Of a stretch of DNA of 24,089 nt, positions 7,738 through 15,405 are shown one piece after another. Source of the DNA: an uncultured Muribaculaceae bacterium (GTDB lineage: Bacteria; Bacteroidota; Bacteroidia; Bacteroidales; Muribaculaceae); assembly GCA_910587425.1 (NCBI GenBank), contig CAJUKU010000023.1, positions 1 to 24,089 of the forward strand. The letters run 5' to 3'. The first letter of the stretch is position 1. Each line of letters opens with the position of its first letter. The notes beneath the pieces were generated by a model. The model was not told the DNA's origin, did no database searches, and saw only the letters and a list, made by a program, of their open reading frames with translations. The position numbers and the translations under genes were made by a program.

Positions 7738-8976
7738 TTAGCGGCGGCGTCCGAAGATATCCTTCAGCCCCTCCATGTCAAACGTCAGTGAAAAACGCAA
7801 TGTTTGATCAAGAGGTGAGGTCTGAGCCGTTGCAAGAGTATAGGCTGCGTCTATGCGGAGGATATTCATTGCGAAACCGGCACCGATACCGAAATATTTA
7901 CGGTTGCCTTTCATTGTGCTCTCATGGAAATATCCCGCGCGGAAGAAAAACTGCTGGTTGTAGGCATACTCGGCACCGAGCGACCAATTGATCTCCTTCA
8001 GCTCCTCACTGAATCCATCGGGAGCATCGCTGAATGACTTGAAGATGCCTGAGATAGGCGACATGTTCTCCCAGTTCTCCAGAGCGTCGAGATATTCGCG
8101 CTGTCCCTCGGGAGTGTCCGTGTCATAATTACTTTCAAGCGGTCGGGTCGGAACAAGAAGCTTATTGAGGTCAAGCGCGAACGTCAGGTTGTGGTAATCG
8201 GCGAGGGGAAATGTGAATGCCGTGCCTAGACGCAGATTCGTCGGCAGAAACGCCGGATCATCACCATGATTGTAAGAAACCTTTGTACCGATGTTCGATA
8301 TGTCCCATCCGAACGACCACTGGCACTCGTTTCTTCCTATGATCGGATATGTAGTGTAATATCCTGACACGTCAGCTGAGAATGCCGAAGCGCCGGTCGA
8401 CATATCGCCGGCAGCTGATGCGCTGCCGAATCCGAGATCGGAATAGATATAGCGCAGCACAACTCCCATCGAGTATTTTTCCGACAGTTTCCTGGAGTAG
8501 CCGACATCAAAACTCATCTCGTAGGGATTGAGGGTCTGCGCCGTTCCTATTGCCTCCGAACCGGTGGTGACATCACCAAGTGAGAAGTAGCGGAGCGTGG
8601 CACTGAATGCCTGGTTATCGTCACGACCGATTTTCCAATAACCGCTGACATTAGCAAGAAAAATATCATTGACGATCTTGCGCAGCCATGGGGTGTAGCT
8701 TATCGAGACAGCCGCAGGAGAATAGGCAAAGGCATATTTCGACGGATTCCAGAACTGCGAGTTTGCATCAGGCTCAGTCGCCGCACCAAGATCACCCATG
8801 GAGGCGCCACGGGCATCTGGCGCGATGTTCAGCGAGTTGACACCGGTCTGTATAGGATTGAAATCATTCTTATCCTGTGCCGACATCATGCACGGCAGCG
8901 TCAAAGCAGCCGCCAGCACCAGTCGCTTAAAACCGTGCGCGGCATCATATCCGGAGTGAAGAGATTTCCATTTCAT
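7738..8976 (-). CDS. porV: Type IX secretion outer-membrane protein PorV (LptO family)
   Basis: A 412-residue outer-membrane beta-barrel of the FadL-like PorV/PorQ group. PorV shuttles type IX secretion cargo from the translocon to the surface attachment complex. The conserved N-terminal block after the signal peptide is clear: SLNIAPDARGASMGDLG, then SQFWNPSKYAF, YTPWLRKIVNDI and RYFSLGDV. The barrel region carries alternating aromatic strands to the C-terminal DGFSEELKEINWSLGAEY and FDMEGLKDIFGRRR. I start at the ATG at 8976 (MKWKSLHSG) because the longer frame to 9087 uses non-leader residues; a signal peptide follows with likely cleavage after MSA (residue 33). No porU lies beside it, although the two adjoin in some Bacteroidetes. 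It is co-directional with ispF and divergent from the GH2 gene. I found no strong promoter for it. Confidence 0.88.
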   Translation of the reverse strand: MKWKSLHSGYDAAHGFKRLVLAAALTLPCMMSAQDKNDFNPIQTGVNSLNIAPDARGASMGDLGAATEPDANSQFWNPSKYAFAYSPAAVSISYTPWLRKIVNDIFLANVSGYWKIGRDDNQAFSATLRYFSLGDVTTGSEAIGTAQTLNPYEMSFDVGYSRKLSEKYSMGVVLRYIYSDLGFGSASAAGDMSTGASAFSADVSGYYTTYPIIGRNECQWSFGWDISNIGTKVSYNHGDDPAFLPTNLRLGTAFTFPLADYHNLTFALDLNKLLVPTRPLESNYDTDTPEGQREYLDALENWENMSPISGIFKSFSDAPDGFSEELKEINWSLGAEYAYNQQFFFRAGYFHESTMKGNRKYFGIGAGFAMNILRIDAAYTLATAQTSPLDQTLRFSLTFDMEGLKDIFGRRR

Positions 8977-9005
8977 AACATAATAACTGCAAAACGTCCG
9001 GAATA

Positions 9006-9038
9006 TTGCACCCCTTCCGATATGTTTTACTAAATTTG
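9006..9038 (+). promoter_or_regulatory. Candidate promoter for the GH2 gene
   Basis: TAAATTTG (9031-9038) is an exact Bacteroidetes -7 match. TTG (9006-9008) lies 22 bases upstream, slightly wide for the -33 element. The start point near 9045 gives a leader of about 67 bases before the ATG at 9112. Confidence 0.45.
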
Positions 9039-9111
9039 CAAAGCGCCGACCACGTATGATGTCCGAGCGCACTGTAATACAACCCACCGTATCTCAATAC
9101 CATATACCGAT

Positions 9112-11793
9112 ATGTACCGTAACAGATATTCATTCCTGCTCAATATATCTTTGCTGCTCGCGGCAATCTTTTCAACAGTTCCTGCGACAGCGACCGCACA
9201 GGAGTTCTCCACCGCCGGATTCTTCGAGATCAAGGATTCCGGACGCAAAGTGTACTCCATGAATCCCGCATGGCGTTTCCATAAAGGGGCAGCAAGCGGC
9301 GCGGAAAAAGCGGAATATGACGACAGCGGGTGGGCGGTAGTCTCGTTGCCCGACGGCATTGAATATCTACCTACCGAGGCAAGCGGATGCATAAATTACC
9401 AAGGAGATGTTTGGTACCGAAAACACTTCACTCCGGGCAATGACGTTTCCGGCAACAGGATGTTCCTGCATTTCGAGGGGATCATGGGCAAATCAAAAGT
9501 GTACGTCAACGGCAAACTGCTCAAGGAACACTTTGGCGGATATCTGCCGGTGATCGTCGACATAACCGATGCGATCAACCGCGACGGGGATAATGTCATA
9601 GCTGTGTGGGCTGACAACTCCAACGACCCGGCGTACCCTCCTGGCAAACAGCAGGAGATGCTCGACTTCGCATACTTCGGCGGAATCTACCGCGACTGCT
9701 GGCTGATAACTCACGGCGATGTGTTCATCACCGACCCTAACTTTGAAAACGAGACTGCCGGTGGTGGACTCCTCGTGGCATACGACAATGTAAGCGACGC
9801 GCAAGCCGATGTAATACTCCGCGCCCACGTGCGCAACAAAAGTGACCGGAATTTCACCGGCATAGTAGAATATGAACTGATAGATACCGCCGGACAAACC
9901 GTAGCGCTGATAAATGACAAGATCAACATCAGAAGTGGTAAAGCGGCTACATCATCTGATAAGATAACACTCCGCAATCCCATGCTGTGGCGTCCTGACT
10001 CACCCTCGCTCTACAACCTCGTCGTGCGGTTGCGCGACAATAGCGGCAACATAATCGACGGATATCGCCGCAGGATCGGCATACGGAGCATTGAGTTCAA
10101 GGGCAAAGACGGGTTCTGGCTCAACGGAAAACCCTACGGCAGCCCGCTTATCGGAGCTAACCGCCACCAGGACTATGCGGTGGTAGGCAATGCCGTAGCC
10201 AACAATGCACACTGGCGCGACGCGAAGAAACTGCGCGATGCCGGAATCAAGGTGATACGCAACGCACACTGCCCGCAGGATCCGGCGTTCATGGATGCCT
10301 GCGACGAACTCGGACTGTTCGTCATCGTCAACACTCCCGGCTGGCAGTTTTGGAACGATGCCCCCGAATTTGCCGAACGTGTATATGACGACATCCGTAA
10401 TATGGTGCGCCGCGACCGCAACCATCCGAGCGTGTGGCTGTGGGAACCGATACTGAACGAGACATGGTATCCCGCCGACTTCGCCCGGAAAGCAATGCAG
10501 ACTGTTACAGAAGAGTTCCCCTATAAGAATTGCTACTCCGGGTGCGACAGCGAGGCAAGGGGTAATGAGGCTTTTCCTGTGCAGTTCGCCCATCCGGCAA
10601 ACGGCAATGAGGGGGACGCCATAAAAGAAACCGACCCCGGGATAACATATTTCACACGCGAGTGGGGTGATAATGTCGATGACTGGAACTCCCACAACTC
10701 CCCAAGCCGTGTGGCACGCAACTGGGGAGAACATGCAATGCTCGTGCAGGCACGGCATTATGCCGCCCCGGAATATCCATACACGAGCTACGACGCCCTC
10801 TACCGTACAGACCCGCAACATGTGGGCGGATGCCTGTGGCACTCGTTCGACCACCAGCGCGGATACCACCCGGATCCATTCTACGGTGGACTTATGGATG
10901 TTTTCCGCCAGCCTAAATACTCTTACTACATGTTCATGGCACAACGGTCAGCGGAGAAGCAAAGCAGACCTTTCGCCACCGGGCCTATGGTATATATAGC
11001 ACACGAAATGACACCCTTCTCACCTGCCGACGTGACCATATACTCCAATTGCGACGAAGTGCGCCTGACATTCAACGACGGCGGGCAGACACGCACATAC
11101 ACCCGGCAGACATCTGCCGACGGAATGCCCTCTCCCATCATAACATTCACAGATGTATATAATTTCATGACCGACAAGGATCTGTCAAGGCACGGCAGAC
11201 AAAAAGACGTGTTTCTGCGCGCCGAAGGGCTCATTGACGGCAAGATTGTGGCGACACATGAGGTGCGTCCGAGCCGACGCCCTGAGAAACTTCTGCTATG
11301 GGCTGATACCGACGGCACAGAACTTCACGCCGACGGTTCCGACTTTGTAACCGTGATAGCAGCCGTGGCGGATAAGAATGGCAACATAAAGCGGCTCAAC
11401 AACTACAATATAAAATTCGAGGTTGACGGAGAAGGACGCATAATCGGCAGCGCCGACATACTCGCCAACCCGGCACCTGTAAAATGGGGCACCGCACCCG
11501 TACTTATCCAATCAACCCTCAAGCCCGGCAATATAAAGATAACCGCCAGCGTTCTGTTTGATGGTGCACAGATGCCTGCGAGCGCAACATTAGAGCTCAA
11601 GAGCATACCTGCCGCGCACCCGATGATCTACAACACCGACGAAGCGGCTCTGATATCCGGCAGTAGTGAATCTCCGGTCACAACATATAAATCCGACTCG
11701 GATCGTGAGCAGGAACGCCTGTTGAAAGAGCAGAATGCCGAAAGGCTTAAAGAGGTAGAGCGTCAGCAGACCGAATTCGGCGAGAAGCGCTGA
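9112..11793 (+). CDS. Secreted glycoside hydrolase family 2 protein (beta-galactosidase-like)
   Basis: An 893-residue exo-acting glycosidase type. The signal peptide runs to about residue 29 (cleavage after ATA before QE). The GH2 sugar-binding jelly roll follows (WRFHKG, WYRKHF, FEGIMGKSKVYVNGK), then an Ig-like domain (about 210-320) and the TIM barrel. VWLWEPILNE places the probable acid/base at E450, and TREWGD the probable nucleophile at E517. Two further Ig-like domains follow; the last includes DGSDFVTVIAAVADKNG. The substrate cannot be assigned; galactosidase, glucuronidase and others share this fold. The final 35 residues are a highly charged helix rich in E, R, K and Q, unusual for this family. 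No type IX CTD is evident, so Sec export to the periplasm is likely. No SusC/SusD pair is beside it. It ends 12 bases from the miaB stop. Confidence 0.9.
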   Translation: MYRNRYSFLLNISLLLAAIFSTVPATATAQEFSTAGFFEIKDSGRKVYSMNPAWRFHKGAASGAEKAEYDDSGWAVVSLPDGIEYLPTEASGCINYQGDVWYRKHFTPGNDVSGNRMFLHFEGIMGKSKVYVNGKLLKEHFGGYLPVIVDITDAINRDGDNVIAVWADNSNDPAYPPGKQQEMLDFAYFGGIYRDCWLITHGDVFITDPNFENETAGGGLLVAYDNVSDAQADVILRAHVRNKSDRNFTGIVEYELIDTAGQTVALINDKINIRSGKAATSSDKITLRNPMLWRPDSPSLYNLVVRLRDNSGNIIDGYRRRIGIRSIEFKGKDGFWLNGKPYGSPLIGANRHQDYAVVGNAVANNAHWRDAKKLRDAGIKVIRNAHCPQDPAFMDACDELGLFVIVNTPGWQFWNDAPEFAERVYDDIRNMVRRDRNHPSVWLWEPILNETWYPADFARKAMQTVTEEFPYKNCYSGCDSEARGNEAFPVQFAHPANGNEGDAIKETDPGITYFTREWGDNVDDWNSHNSPSRVARNWGEHAMLVQARHYAAPEYPYTSYDALYRTDPQHVGGCLWHSFDHQRGYHPDPFYGGLMDVFRQPKYSYYMFMAQRSAEKQSRPFATGPMVYIAHEMTPFSPADVTIYSNCDEVRLTFNDGGQTRTYTRQTSADGMPSPIITFTDVYNFMTDKDLSRHGRQKDVFLRAEGLIDGKIVATHEVRPSRRPEKLLLWADTDGTELHADGSDFVTVIAAVADKNGNIKRLNNYNIKFEVDGEGRIIGSADILANPAPVKWGTAPVLIQSTLKPGNIKITASVLFDGAQMPASATLELKSIPAAHPMIYNTDEAALISGSSESPVTTYKSDSDREQERLLKEQNAERLKEVERQQTEFGEKR

Positions 11794-11810
11794 TAAACGG
11801 TATGTTTATC
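11792..11810. terminator. Small hairpin spanning two convergent stop codons
   Basis: GATAAAC (11792-11798) and GTTTATC (11804-11810) form a perfect 7-bp stem with a 5-base loop. The left arm overlaps the GH2 stop (11791-11793) and the right arm contains the miaB stop (11806-11808). The stem is AT-rich and has no long U-tract, so termination would be weak. It is the only candidate between these two convergent genes. Confidence 0.35.
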
Positions 11811-13146
11811 CCTCCTTTATCTCACCAATAAGCGTAGCGGAGGTTGATGATACGATGTTGACAGTCACGATCTGACCGATACGGGCGTTGCCGCGACTGA
11901 ACACAACAGCTTTGCCGGTCTCGGTGCGTCCGACCATCTGCTCCTTGCTTCGTTTCGACACCCCCTCCACGAGCACTGCGAAATCTTTACCGACATCGCG
12001 GCGATTTGACTCAGCCGACAGCTCATTCTGCAGAGCTATCATACGGTTCAGCCTGTCGATCTTGACATCTTCCGGCACATTGTCGGGTAGATGCTGCGAT
12101 GCGAACGTGCCGGGGCGCTCAGAATATTTGAACATGAATGAGGAGTCGAAACCCACCTCACGCATAAGTGATAGAGTCTGTTGAAAATCCTCCTCCGTCT
12201 CATCATGGAAACCGGTGAACAGATCGGTGCTTATGCCGCAACCGGGAATTATGCGCCGTATGGCTGCGATCCGGTCAAGATACCACTCGCGGGTGTACTT
12301 GCGGTTCATTGATTTAAGCACACTGTTCGATCCGCTCTGCACCGGCAGATGTATATGGCGGCACACATTCGGTTTCGAAGCTATGACTGTCAGAATCTCG
12401 TCGCTCATATCCTTAGGATGCGATGTGGTGAAGCGCACGCGCATATCAGGAGCCGATTTAGCCACCATAGAGAGCAGGGATGCGAAATCAGTGATCTCTC
12501 CCTCTGCTCCTTCGTAACGGTAGCTATTCACATTCTGTCCGAGGAGAGTCACCTCACTGAATCCGCGTTCGCGCAGATCCGCCACCTCGGCGAGAATACT
12601 CTGCGGCTCGCGGCTACGCTCACGTCCGCGTGTATACGGGACGATGCAGTATGAGCAGAAATTGTTGCATCCACGCATGATGCTTACGAAGCCGCTCACA
12701 CGACCGGGACCGATACGTGCCGGAATGATGTCGCGGTATGTCTCGGTAGTACTAAGCTGCACATTCACAGCTTTCTCTCCCGACTCCACAGATGCGAAAA
12801 GCGCCGGCAGATCAAGATAAGCGTCAGGACCGGCGACAAGATCAACACCCTCGGAGCTGACAAGTTCATCCTTGACACGCTCAGCCATGCAACCGATCAC
12901 ACCTATGATCAGTCCGAGCCCTGACGCCGCACGCTTGCGGCGCAACGAACGCAGATACTGCAACCGCGACAGGATCTTCTGCTCGGCATTGTCACGTATC
13001 GAACATGTATTGAGCAATACTGCATCAGCATCCTCAACAGCGTCAGCCATATCATAACCCGCCATCTTCATGACCGAAGCGACCACTTCGGTATCGGCGA
13101 CATTCATCTGACAGCCGTAAGTTTCTATATATAGGTGTTTTTTCAT
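11806..13146 (-). CDS. miaB: tRNA-2-methylthio-N6-dimethylallyladenosine synthase
   Basis: A 446-residue radical-SAM methylthiotransferase that converts i6A37 to ms2i6A37 in tRNAs reading UNN codons. The N-terminal UPF0004 cluster cysteines are C12 (TYGCQMN), C48 (LLNTCSIRDNAEQ) and C86 (GVIGCMAER). The radical-SAM motif CNNFCSYC supplies C160, C164 and C167. SFMFKYSERPGTFA and a C-terminal TRAM domain (about 380-446) complete the family order, and DNAEQ is typical of MiaB rather than RimO or MtaB. I choose the ATG at 13146 (MKKHLYIETYGC). An in-frame TTG at 13170 would fall on or next to the promoter at 13172-13201. The gene diverges from a small membrane protein and converges on the GH2 gene. 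Confidence 0.96.
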   Translation of the reverse strand: MKKHLYIETYGCQMNVADTEVVASVMKMAGYDMADAVEDADAVLLNTCSIRDNAEQKILSRLQYLRSLRRKRAASGLGLIIGVIGCMAERVKDELVSSEGVDLVAGPDAYLDLPALFASVESGEKAVNVQLSTTETYRDIIPARIGPGRVSGFVSIMRGCNNFCSYCIVPYTRGRERSREPQSILAEVADLRERGFSEVTLLGQNVNSYRYEGAEGEITDFASLLSMVAKSAPDMRVRFTTSHPKDMSDEILTVIASKPNVCRHIHLPVQSGSNSVLKSMNRKYTREWYLDRIAAIRRIIPGCGISTDLFTGFHDETEEDFQQTLSLMREVGFDSSFMFKYSERPGTFASQHLPDNVPEDVKIDRLNRMIALQNELSAESNRRDVGKDFAVLVEGVSKRSKEQMVGRTETGKAVVFSRGNARIGQIVTVNIVSSTSATLIGEIKEG

Positions 13147-13155
13147 CGGTGGAAG

Positions 13156-13187
13156 TTTGCAATTGAGCAAGCAAAGATGTAAATTTG
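13156..13187 (+). promoter_or_regulatory. Promoter for the small membrane protein, overlapping the miaB promoter
   Basis: TTTG (13156-13159) and TAAATTTG (13180-13187) are 20 bases apart, a full match to the Bacteroidetes consensus. The start point near 13194 leaves a leader of about 18 bases before the ATG at 13212. Its -7 box directly abuts the -7 box of the opposing promoter. Confidence 0.65.
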
Positions 13188-13201
13188 CACAAAATTACAA
13201 A
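13172..13201 (-). promoter_or_regulatory. miaB promoter, back to back with its neighbour
   Basis: On the minus strand TTTG (13198-13201) is followed after 18 bases by CATCTTTG (13172-13179), a seven-of-eight match to TAnnTTTG. The start point near 13166 gives a leader of about 20 bases to the ATG at 13146, which supports that start over the upstream TTG. Confidence 0.55.
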
Positions 13202-13211
13202 ATTAGTGCAG

Positions 13212-13628
13212 ATGCCACAAGATGCAGAGTTTTACGTCTATCTTGCCCTCACTGTTTTATTCTTCATTATCAAGTTTATAATGCAGAATAAAAAAGCGAA
13301 GGAAGAGAATGCGGCGCAGCAGGTGACAAAAGCGGCAACCGCCGATCCATCCCGTCAACGGCAACGGACCAAGGTGACATTGCCCCCGTTCCCTGTCGGC
13401 GCGTTCGACGCTATACCACCATCCATTCCGGTACCAACTGAGGCATCGGCAGAAATAAAATCATCCGTATCTGGCGCGATACTTCCGGAAGAGGGCGTGC
13501 GTATCACCTCCACCGACTCCCCCGCACCGATGAAGGCTTCGGGTCCTACCAAAGAGCAGATCGAGCGCCATAGGGAGAAGTGGCGCAAGGCAATCATCAA
13601 TGCCGAGATCCTCACTCCCAGATATTGA
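13212..13628 (+). CDS. Small single-pass membrane protein of unknown function
   Basis: A 138-residue protein that I do not recognise as a named family. Residues 7-24 form one hydrophobic helix (YVYLALTVLFFIIKFIM), followed by a basic stretch (QNKKAK), which predicts a short outside N-terminus and a cytoplasmic tail. The middle is low complexity and rich in P, S, T and A (about 40-115), probably disordered. The end (EQIERHREKWRKAIINAEILTPRY) is helical and charged. From memory, a tail of the form AII-x-x-EIL-x-P-x-Y recurs in small membrane proteins of Bacteroidetes; I cannot check this. The start is the ATG at 13212, not an upstream in-frame TTG at 13185 that lies in the -7 box. It lies 67 bases before the CoA-transferase in the same direction and may share its transcript. 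Confidence 0.75.
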   Translation: MPQDAEFYVYLALTVLFFIIKFIMQNKKAKEENAAQQVTKAATADPSRQRQRTKVTLPPFPVGAFDAIPPSIPVPTEASAEIKSSVSGAILPEEGVRITSTDSPAPMKASGPTKEQIERHREKWRKAIINAEILTPRY

Positions 13629-13695
13629 TCCAACACAGACAACAACTATACCACGATAAATAAACGCATATCAACAAACGAACTATACACCGAAA

Positions 13696-15201
13696 ATGGC
13701 ATTCCCTATTCTTTCCCCACAGGAGGCAGCCGAATTCATAGAGAACGGCGACACTCTCGGTCTCTCAGGCTTCACTGCGTCAGGCTCGCCCAAAGTGATC
13801 ACCAACGCTCTTGCGCAGAAAGCAGAGAAAGAGCATGCTGCCGGGCGCCCGTTCAAGGTCAGCGTCTTCACCGGTGCCTCGACCAACAACTTTGCCGACG
13901 GAGCGCTTGCACGTGCAAACGCCATTGACCGCCGCTCACCATACCAGAACACCCCGGATCTCCGCAAACGTATCAACTCGCACGACTGCCACTACTTCGA
14001 CCTCCATCTGTCGGAACTGGCACAGAAGTTCCGTTATGGATTCTATGGCGAACTTGATTACGCTATCATAGAAGTGTCGAAAATTTTCGACAACGGCGAG
14101 GTTGTGCTCGGCACCGGCGTGGGCAATGTCCCCACCTATGCGGCGCACGCCAAAAAGATATTCCTTGAGCTGAATGACAAGCTTCCGGAAGGACTCTACG
14201 GACTGCACGACGTGTATATGCCGCTCGATCCGCCTAACCGTCGCGAGATACCTATCTACAAACCGAGCGACCGCATCGGTCACCCGACCGTGAAACTTGA
14301 TCCCGCAAAGATAGCCGGAATTGTGCACAGTGATGCCTTCGATGGTATCAAGGGATTCACAGCTCTCGATGACATTACCCTGCAGATCGGCGCAAACGTT
14401 TGCGGATTCCTTATCGGTGAGGTTCGCGCAGGACGCATCCCCAAGACATTCCTGCCCATCCAGTCAGGCGTAGGCAATGTCGCCAATGCTGTGCTCTTCG
14501 GACTCGGCGACGCTAAAGAACTCCCCCCGTTCGAGATGTACACCGAGGTGATTCAGGATGCTGTGATCGACCTTATGAAGATGGGACGATGCAAATTCGG
14601 CAGCACCTGCTCGCTCACCCTTTCCGACGACAAAGAGGCGGAAGTGCTCTCAAACCTCGACTTCTTCCGCGACAAGCTTGTGCTCCGCCCGGCTGAGATC
14701 TCCAACAGTCCGGAGGTGATACGCCGACTGGGAGTGATCGCCATGAACACCGCGCTCGAAGCCGATATATTCGGCAACATCAACTCGACCCATGTCGTAG
14801 GCACACGCATGATGAACGGCATCGGTGGCTCTGGCGACTTCACCCGCAACGGCTACATATCCATATTCTCCTGTCCGTCGGTAACCAAGGGTGGTCTGAT
14901 AAGCAACATCGTGCCTATGGCATCGCACATCGACCACACGGAGCACTCTGTGGATGTGATCATAACCGACCAGGGTGTTGCAGACCTGCGCGGACTCGAC
15001 CCTGTGCAGCGTGCGGAGCGTATTATCGACAACTGCGCCCATCCGATGTACCGCGAGCTGCTCCACGACTACCTCAAGCTCAACAACCATGGCGCAGGCG
15101 GTCAGACCCCGCACTCACTCAACGCCTCGCTTGCGTTCCACACCGCATTCCAGGAAACCGGCGACATGCGCAATGTAGACTGGGCACGCTTCGAGCGATA
15201 A
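13696..15201 (+). CDS. Acetyl-CoA hydrolase/succinate CoA-transferase family enzyme
   Basis: A 501-residue class I CoA-transferase of the Cat1/AarC/ScpC group. These enzymes move CoA between succinate and acetate or propionate through a glutamyl-CoA intermediate. The catalytic glutamate is E284 in FEMYTEVIQD. SGVGNVANAVLFGL and GVIAMNTALEADIFGNINSTHVVGTRMMNGIGGSGDF are the CoA-site signatures, and HTEHSVDVIITDQGVADLRGLDP is typical of the C-terminal half. Length fits the family (about 500). In fermenting Bacteroidales this activity would link succinate, propionate and acetate formation; the exact acyl preference cannot be read from sequence. No signal peptide, so cytoplasmic. No Bacteroidetes promoter was seen in the 67 bases upstream. 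A GC-rich hairpin follows at 15269-15302. Confidence 0.92.
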   Translation: MAFPILSPQEAAEFIENGDTLGLSGFTASGSPKVITNALAQKAEKEHAAGRPFKVSVFTGASTNNFADGALARANAIDRRSPYQNTPDLRKRINSHDCHYFDLHLSELAQKFRYGFYGELDYAIIEVSKIFDNGEVVLGTGVGNVPTYAAHAKKIFLELNDKLPEGLYGLHDVYMPLDPPNRREIPIYKPSDRIGHPTVKLDPAKIAGIVHSDAFDGIKGFTALDDITLQIGANVCGFLIGEVRAGRIPKTFLPIQSGVGNVANAVLFGLGDAKELPPFEMYTEVIQDAVIDLMKMGRCKFGSTCSLTLSDDKEAEVLSNLDFFRDKLVLRPAEISNSPEVIRRLGVIAMNTALEADIFGNINSTHVVGTRMMNGIGGSGDFTRNGYISIFSCPSVTKGGLISNIVPMASHIDHTEHSVDVIITDQGVADLRGLDPVQRAERIIDNCAHPMYRELLHDYLKLNNHGAGGQTPHSLNASLAFHTAFQETGDMRNVDWARFER

Positions 15202-15268
15202 TCAACAGATAACACACGCCTACCGCTCCTGCAGACGCGGGAAACGTGGATAACCCAATATGCAACGT

Positions 15269-15302
15269 CCCGGCGTCAGCCTTACATAAAAGGCTCGCCG
15301 GG
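15269..15302. terminator. GC-rich hairpin after the CoA-transferase
   Basis: CCCGGCG (15269-15275) plus AGCCTT (15278-15283) pair with AAGGCT (15290-15295) plus CGCCGGG (15296-15302). The result is a 13-bp stem with a 2-base bulge and a 6-base loop. It lies 67 bases after the CoA-transferase stop. There is no U-tract, so it may be a weak or factor-assisted terminator or a transcript-end stabiliser. The rest of the 204-base gap to the next gene holds no recognisable promoter. Confidence 0.5.
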
Positions 15303-15405
15303 CGTCGTTGCGACTCCGGCAACCAAACAGTAGCGCACGCCGGCACGTTATAGCAACGGACGAGTATGCTCCGGCATACCGGATCCCCATAACCACCCAA
15401 CCCTT

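Noticed and set aside
8977..9087. 37-residue N-terminal extension of PorV
   Set aside because: The extension is not signal-like; the ATG at 8976 gives a normal signal peptide.
10000..10944. 314-codon minus-strand reading frame opposite the GH2 gene
   Set aside because: It is a shadow of the GH2 catalytic domain, whose motifs are unmistakable on the plus strand.
13147..13170. Upstream TTG start for miaB
   Set aside because: It would sit at the promoter -7 box and expected start point; the ATG at 13146 starts directly at the conserved N-terminus.
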